DNA of 64,000 nt from positions 2,046,001 to 2,110,000 of the forward strand of contig JAGSPU010000052.1 in assembly GCA_019321725.1 (NCBI GenBank), read 5' to 3'. The position numbers and the translations under genes are program-made. The DNA comes from Paulownia fortunei (taxonomy: Eukaryota; Streptophyta; Magnoliopsida; Lamiales; Paulowniaceae). The notes under the pieces were generated by a model. That model ran no database searches and had not been told where the DNA came from. It worked only from the letters and a program-made list of their open reading frames with translations. Shown piece by piece: positions 61,666 through 64,000 of this stretch (within the stretch, counting starts at the first letter, position 1; the number at the start of each line of letters is the position of its first letter).

Positions 61666-63267
61666 CCAGAAGAGGACGACACAGTTGCTCGACTGAATAC
61701 AAGTAATTAACTGAAGAGAAAGAATCCTTTTGGTTCTCTAATTCGTTTCGTTTCTGTTTTTTCTATTATTTCTACGTCATACTGCTTGTGAGATCATTTT
61801 AGTTGGGGATAACTAGATATAGGTCCTCAGTGTTCATGTTATTATGATTTGCATGCTTGCTGCTTTATTTTGTTTGGGAAGGCTCAAGAAATGTGAAGGA
61901 TGTTTCTTTCGATCCTTTTTTTTTTCTTGGGAAGGGGAGGGAGTGTCGTAAAATGTTTAAAAGTTGTAAATATGATGCTACAACATATTCAATTGATCTG
62001 TCCGAAAGCTTTTGCTATTCATAATAATGTTTCTTCATTTTTCTTTGCACGACTGCAAAACCTTTTCTTTCATCTCTTTCTCAGTTTTTTTCTTGTACGA
62101 GGTACATATACACTAAATATTCGGTTGTAAGGTTATTGAATGTTCCGAATTCAGATGAATTTTCCATTTGTGGTAGTTCATCCACAAAAGTTGGAGACGT
62201 CTGTCAGTGTTGCATCAAAGGGATATAGATCTTCGTATAGTCTCCACGCATATTTGAGATATGCATTGTGGATTCTATGCACTGTTGTAGGGGTGGTCGA
62301 ATCAAATTGGAAGTTTGATAAATTAAAATTTTAGTATACCATATATTGATATCAAAAATTTAGCATACCAAATAGCATTAACCAATTCGGTTATTATCCA
62401 ATAATACAGTTAATGGAGATAGAATAAAATTAAAAAATATTTAAATAGTAATTTTCTTTTATTTATTATTATTTTTTAACTTTTGGTAAGTGAAAAATAG
62501 AAAATAGTATAAAAATATGTAAAAATTATAATTTGGTATTCTTGGGTAAAAATTGAATATAAAAATTAAATTTTTGATTCGATTTCACTTGGTATCGAAT
62601 TACGGATCAATGAACACCTTTCACCGTTGTGAGATATGTGAGTGGAATTTATACGATATTGAGTAAAAGAAAATATATACTAAATGAATACTAAACTCAA
62701 AATTTGCATAATATTTTTCCAATATTTTGAAATCCAATCTGGCTTGGAACCAAAACATGGTTTGGTTCTGTCCACATTTCTGAAAGGATGTAAAACCTAC
62801 TTTTTTTTACCGAAACCATTAAAACTGCTGGTTCAACCCATTTTAAAACATTCAATTTTCCCTACTTTCTTAGTTAAAGGGTCTGTTTTTCTCTCCTTTG
62901 TTTTCTACATCATATGGATTCAGATTTGTTGATTTAATAATTTCTCCCAACTTTGTCAAATTAAATTTTAAAATGCGAATTTAGGGATGATTTGGTACGA
63001 GGCTGACCAAACTCGGAACCTTTCCAACTAAGAGAAGTATGGAGCCGAGACCCACCACCACCTTAGTTTAGGCCCGAACCCGAACTCCTGCGGGTCTAAC
63101 CCGCTAAACCCATGGGTCTGTGGCACAAAGAAGGCGCCATGGGGTTAGAGAAGAAACACAGCATAACCCACTTGAATGTTAAATTGCACGATACACTCGT
63201 TGAATCCAAATCCAAAAAGAAGAAAAATAAAAGTCAATGAATTAAAAAAAATAAGAATAAGCATAAC
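61666..63267. other. CDPK 3' UTR and intergenic DNA
   Basis: The first several hundred bases probably belong to the CDPK 3' UTR. From about 62280 the sequence is AT-rich and low complexity. A short GC-richer part at about 62985-63150 has no gene I can support. Open frames in this interval have no domain. Confidence 0.45.
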
Positions 63268-63429
63268 CTACAAGCTTGCGGCGCCGCCGCTGTGTGTAGT
63301 GAAGCTGCTGCTTTTCAAGATGGAATAAATTATGGGCAGACATTTCACCACAAAGTCAGCTAGGTGTTGGTTGGTTTGAGATGCAAAATACCATCCACGC
63401 AGCTGCTTGGGTTCTTGTTCAGTGCCCAT
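63268..63429 (-). CDS. Small open reading frame, 53 aa, unrecognised, abutting the copia-type LTR
   Basis: On the minus strand an ATG at 63429-63427 opens 53 codons to TAG at 63270-63268. The peptide starts MGTEQEPKQLRGWYFASQTN and has a hydrophobic middle (DFVVKCLPIIYSIL) and a Ser/Thr/Gly-rich end. Amino-acid use is balanced and the DNA is GC-richer than its surroundings, which favours coding. No introns, domain or known motif are seen and I cannot name a family. The A of the start codon is the complement of the first T of the proposed LTR, so the retroelement inserted exactly at or just before the start; the original start or promoter may have been lost. Confidence 0.45.
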   Translation of the reverse strand: MGTEQEPKQLRGWYFASQTNQHLADFVVKCLPIIYSILKSSSFTTHSGGAASL

Positions 63430-63706
63430 GTTAAGATATGTTAGTCCAACAGGTCATTTGACCAAGTCTTATTACCTTATGTCCTAGTCTAAAGGAAGTT
63501 GTTTAGTTTTCTTTATTATCCCCCGGTCCTTTGGTTGTAGTGGTAGTATGTTAGAAATAATGATTTTATTTTTTTGTAATTGTTATTATGGTCTTTGTCA
63601 AGTCAGTTGATTGTATTGTCTATATATAGACTATCTCATTATCAATGAATGTGATTGGAGTTGTTTCTTTGTTTAAACTATTATTAAACTCTATTTCTTT
63701 TATCAG
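63429..63706 (+). mobile_element. Ty1/copia-type LTR (5' LTR of an element running off the window)
   Basis: The proposed LTR begins TGTTAAGATATG and ends TTTTATCA (TG...CA). It contains a TATA-like CTATATATAGAC at about 63619 and T-rich 3' sequence. It is followed at once by a degenerate primer-binding site (TAGTACCCGAGCCAGG, compare TGGTATCAGAGCCAGG for initiator tRNA-Met). A gag-like start lies 165 bp downstream. The 3' LTR is outside the window, so borders are not confirmed by a second copy. Confidence 0.6.
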
Positions 63707-63870
63707 TAGTACCCGAGCCAGGTGGTGAGAAGAGTGAGTAAAAAAAAAAAAATACAAGTGAGAGTAAAAGAGTGACCAGACAAAGAAGAGTTTGTGAGAT
63801 AAAGTGACTTGCTGCAATAACTTTGCTTTTCTATTTCACTTTGTTTTGTTTTGCAGTAGCAACACTTGTC

Positions 63871-64000
63871 ATGGCAACCGAAAACTTTGTTCAACCTGCT
63901 ATTCCCTGTTTCGATGGTCATTATGATCATTGGAGTATGTTGATGGAGAACTTCTTAAGACCGAAAGAGTATTGACTTGTAGTCTCCTATGGATAGCAAT
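63871..64000 (+). pseudogene. Start of a copia-type gag, with early stop
   Basis: The ATG at 63871 opens a frame beginning MATENFVQPAIPCFDGHYDH, typical of plant Ty1/copia gag N-termini (an aromatic- and aspartate-containing FDGxxYxxW-like segment follows). It meets TGA at 63973-63975 just after KEY. The sequence beyond seems to continue in another frame to the window end. The element is therefore probably defective at this point, or a base is missing. Confidence 0.65.

Overview
The window is nuclear DNA from a flowering plant, most likely a eudicot. It is AT-rich, its genes are split by many short GT-AG introns, and the gene families are plant-specific: SMR, NAC, remorin, CDPK, chloroplast TypA/SVR3 and the plant guanylate kinase with an N-terminal extension. 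There are no bacterial operons, CRISPR arrays or recognisable tRNA/rRNA genes. The species cannot be named from sequence alone.

Layout from left to right: (1) 0.5-0.9 kb, + strand, a small SIAMESE-RELATED CDK-inhibitor gene with a broken frame. (2) 4.4-10.3 kb, + strand, an NF-YA transcription factor gene. (3) 13.8-17.0 kb, - strand, a complete ten-exon guanylate kinase gene (403 aa). (4) 19.7-27.5 kb, gene-free DNA built from repeated blocks: hAT/MITE-like elements and a duplicated ~1.65 kb block. (5) 26.5-40.5 kb, a tandem segmental duplication carrying a NAC gene and the end of a convergently oriented group-4 remorin gene. NAC copy 1 has frameshifts; copy 2 reads through (294 aa). The remorin is full length only in copy 2, where its last exon lacks one base; copy 1 keeps an intact last exon but lacks almost all of exon 1. 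(6) 45.3-53.2 kb, + strand, a fourteen-exon chloroplast TypA/BipA-like GTPase (SVR3 type, ~682 aa). Six bases are missing from exons 2 and 3. (7) 57.7-61.7 kb, + strand, an eight-exon group-III CDPK (~531 aa) with one missing and one extra base. (8) 63.3-64.0 kb, a 53-codon ORF on the - strand next to a Ty1/copia-type LTR and the start of its gag.

The genes are not an operon and share no single pathway. TypA/SVR3 acts in chloroplast translation and biogenesis, guanylate kinase in GMP/GDP metabolism, CDPK and remorin in signalling at the plasma membrane, and NAC, NF-YA and SMR in transcription and cell-cycle control.

Two features stand out. One is the recent NAC-remorin duplication in a repeat-built region, with complementary damage in its two copies. 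The other is a pattern of one-base indels in otherwise conserved exons (SMR, NF-YA, NAC copy 1, remorin, TypA, CDPK) beside a perfectly clean guanylate kinase. This looks at least partly like local consensus error rather than biology. I found no convincing new biological system. Exon coordinates were derived by hand from splice consensus, reading phase and family conservation, and no database search was run.
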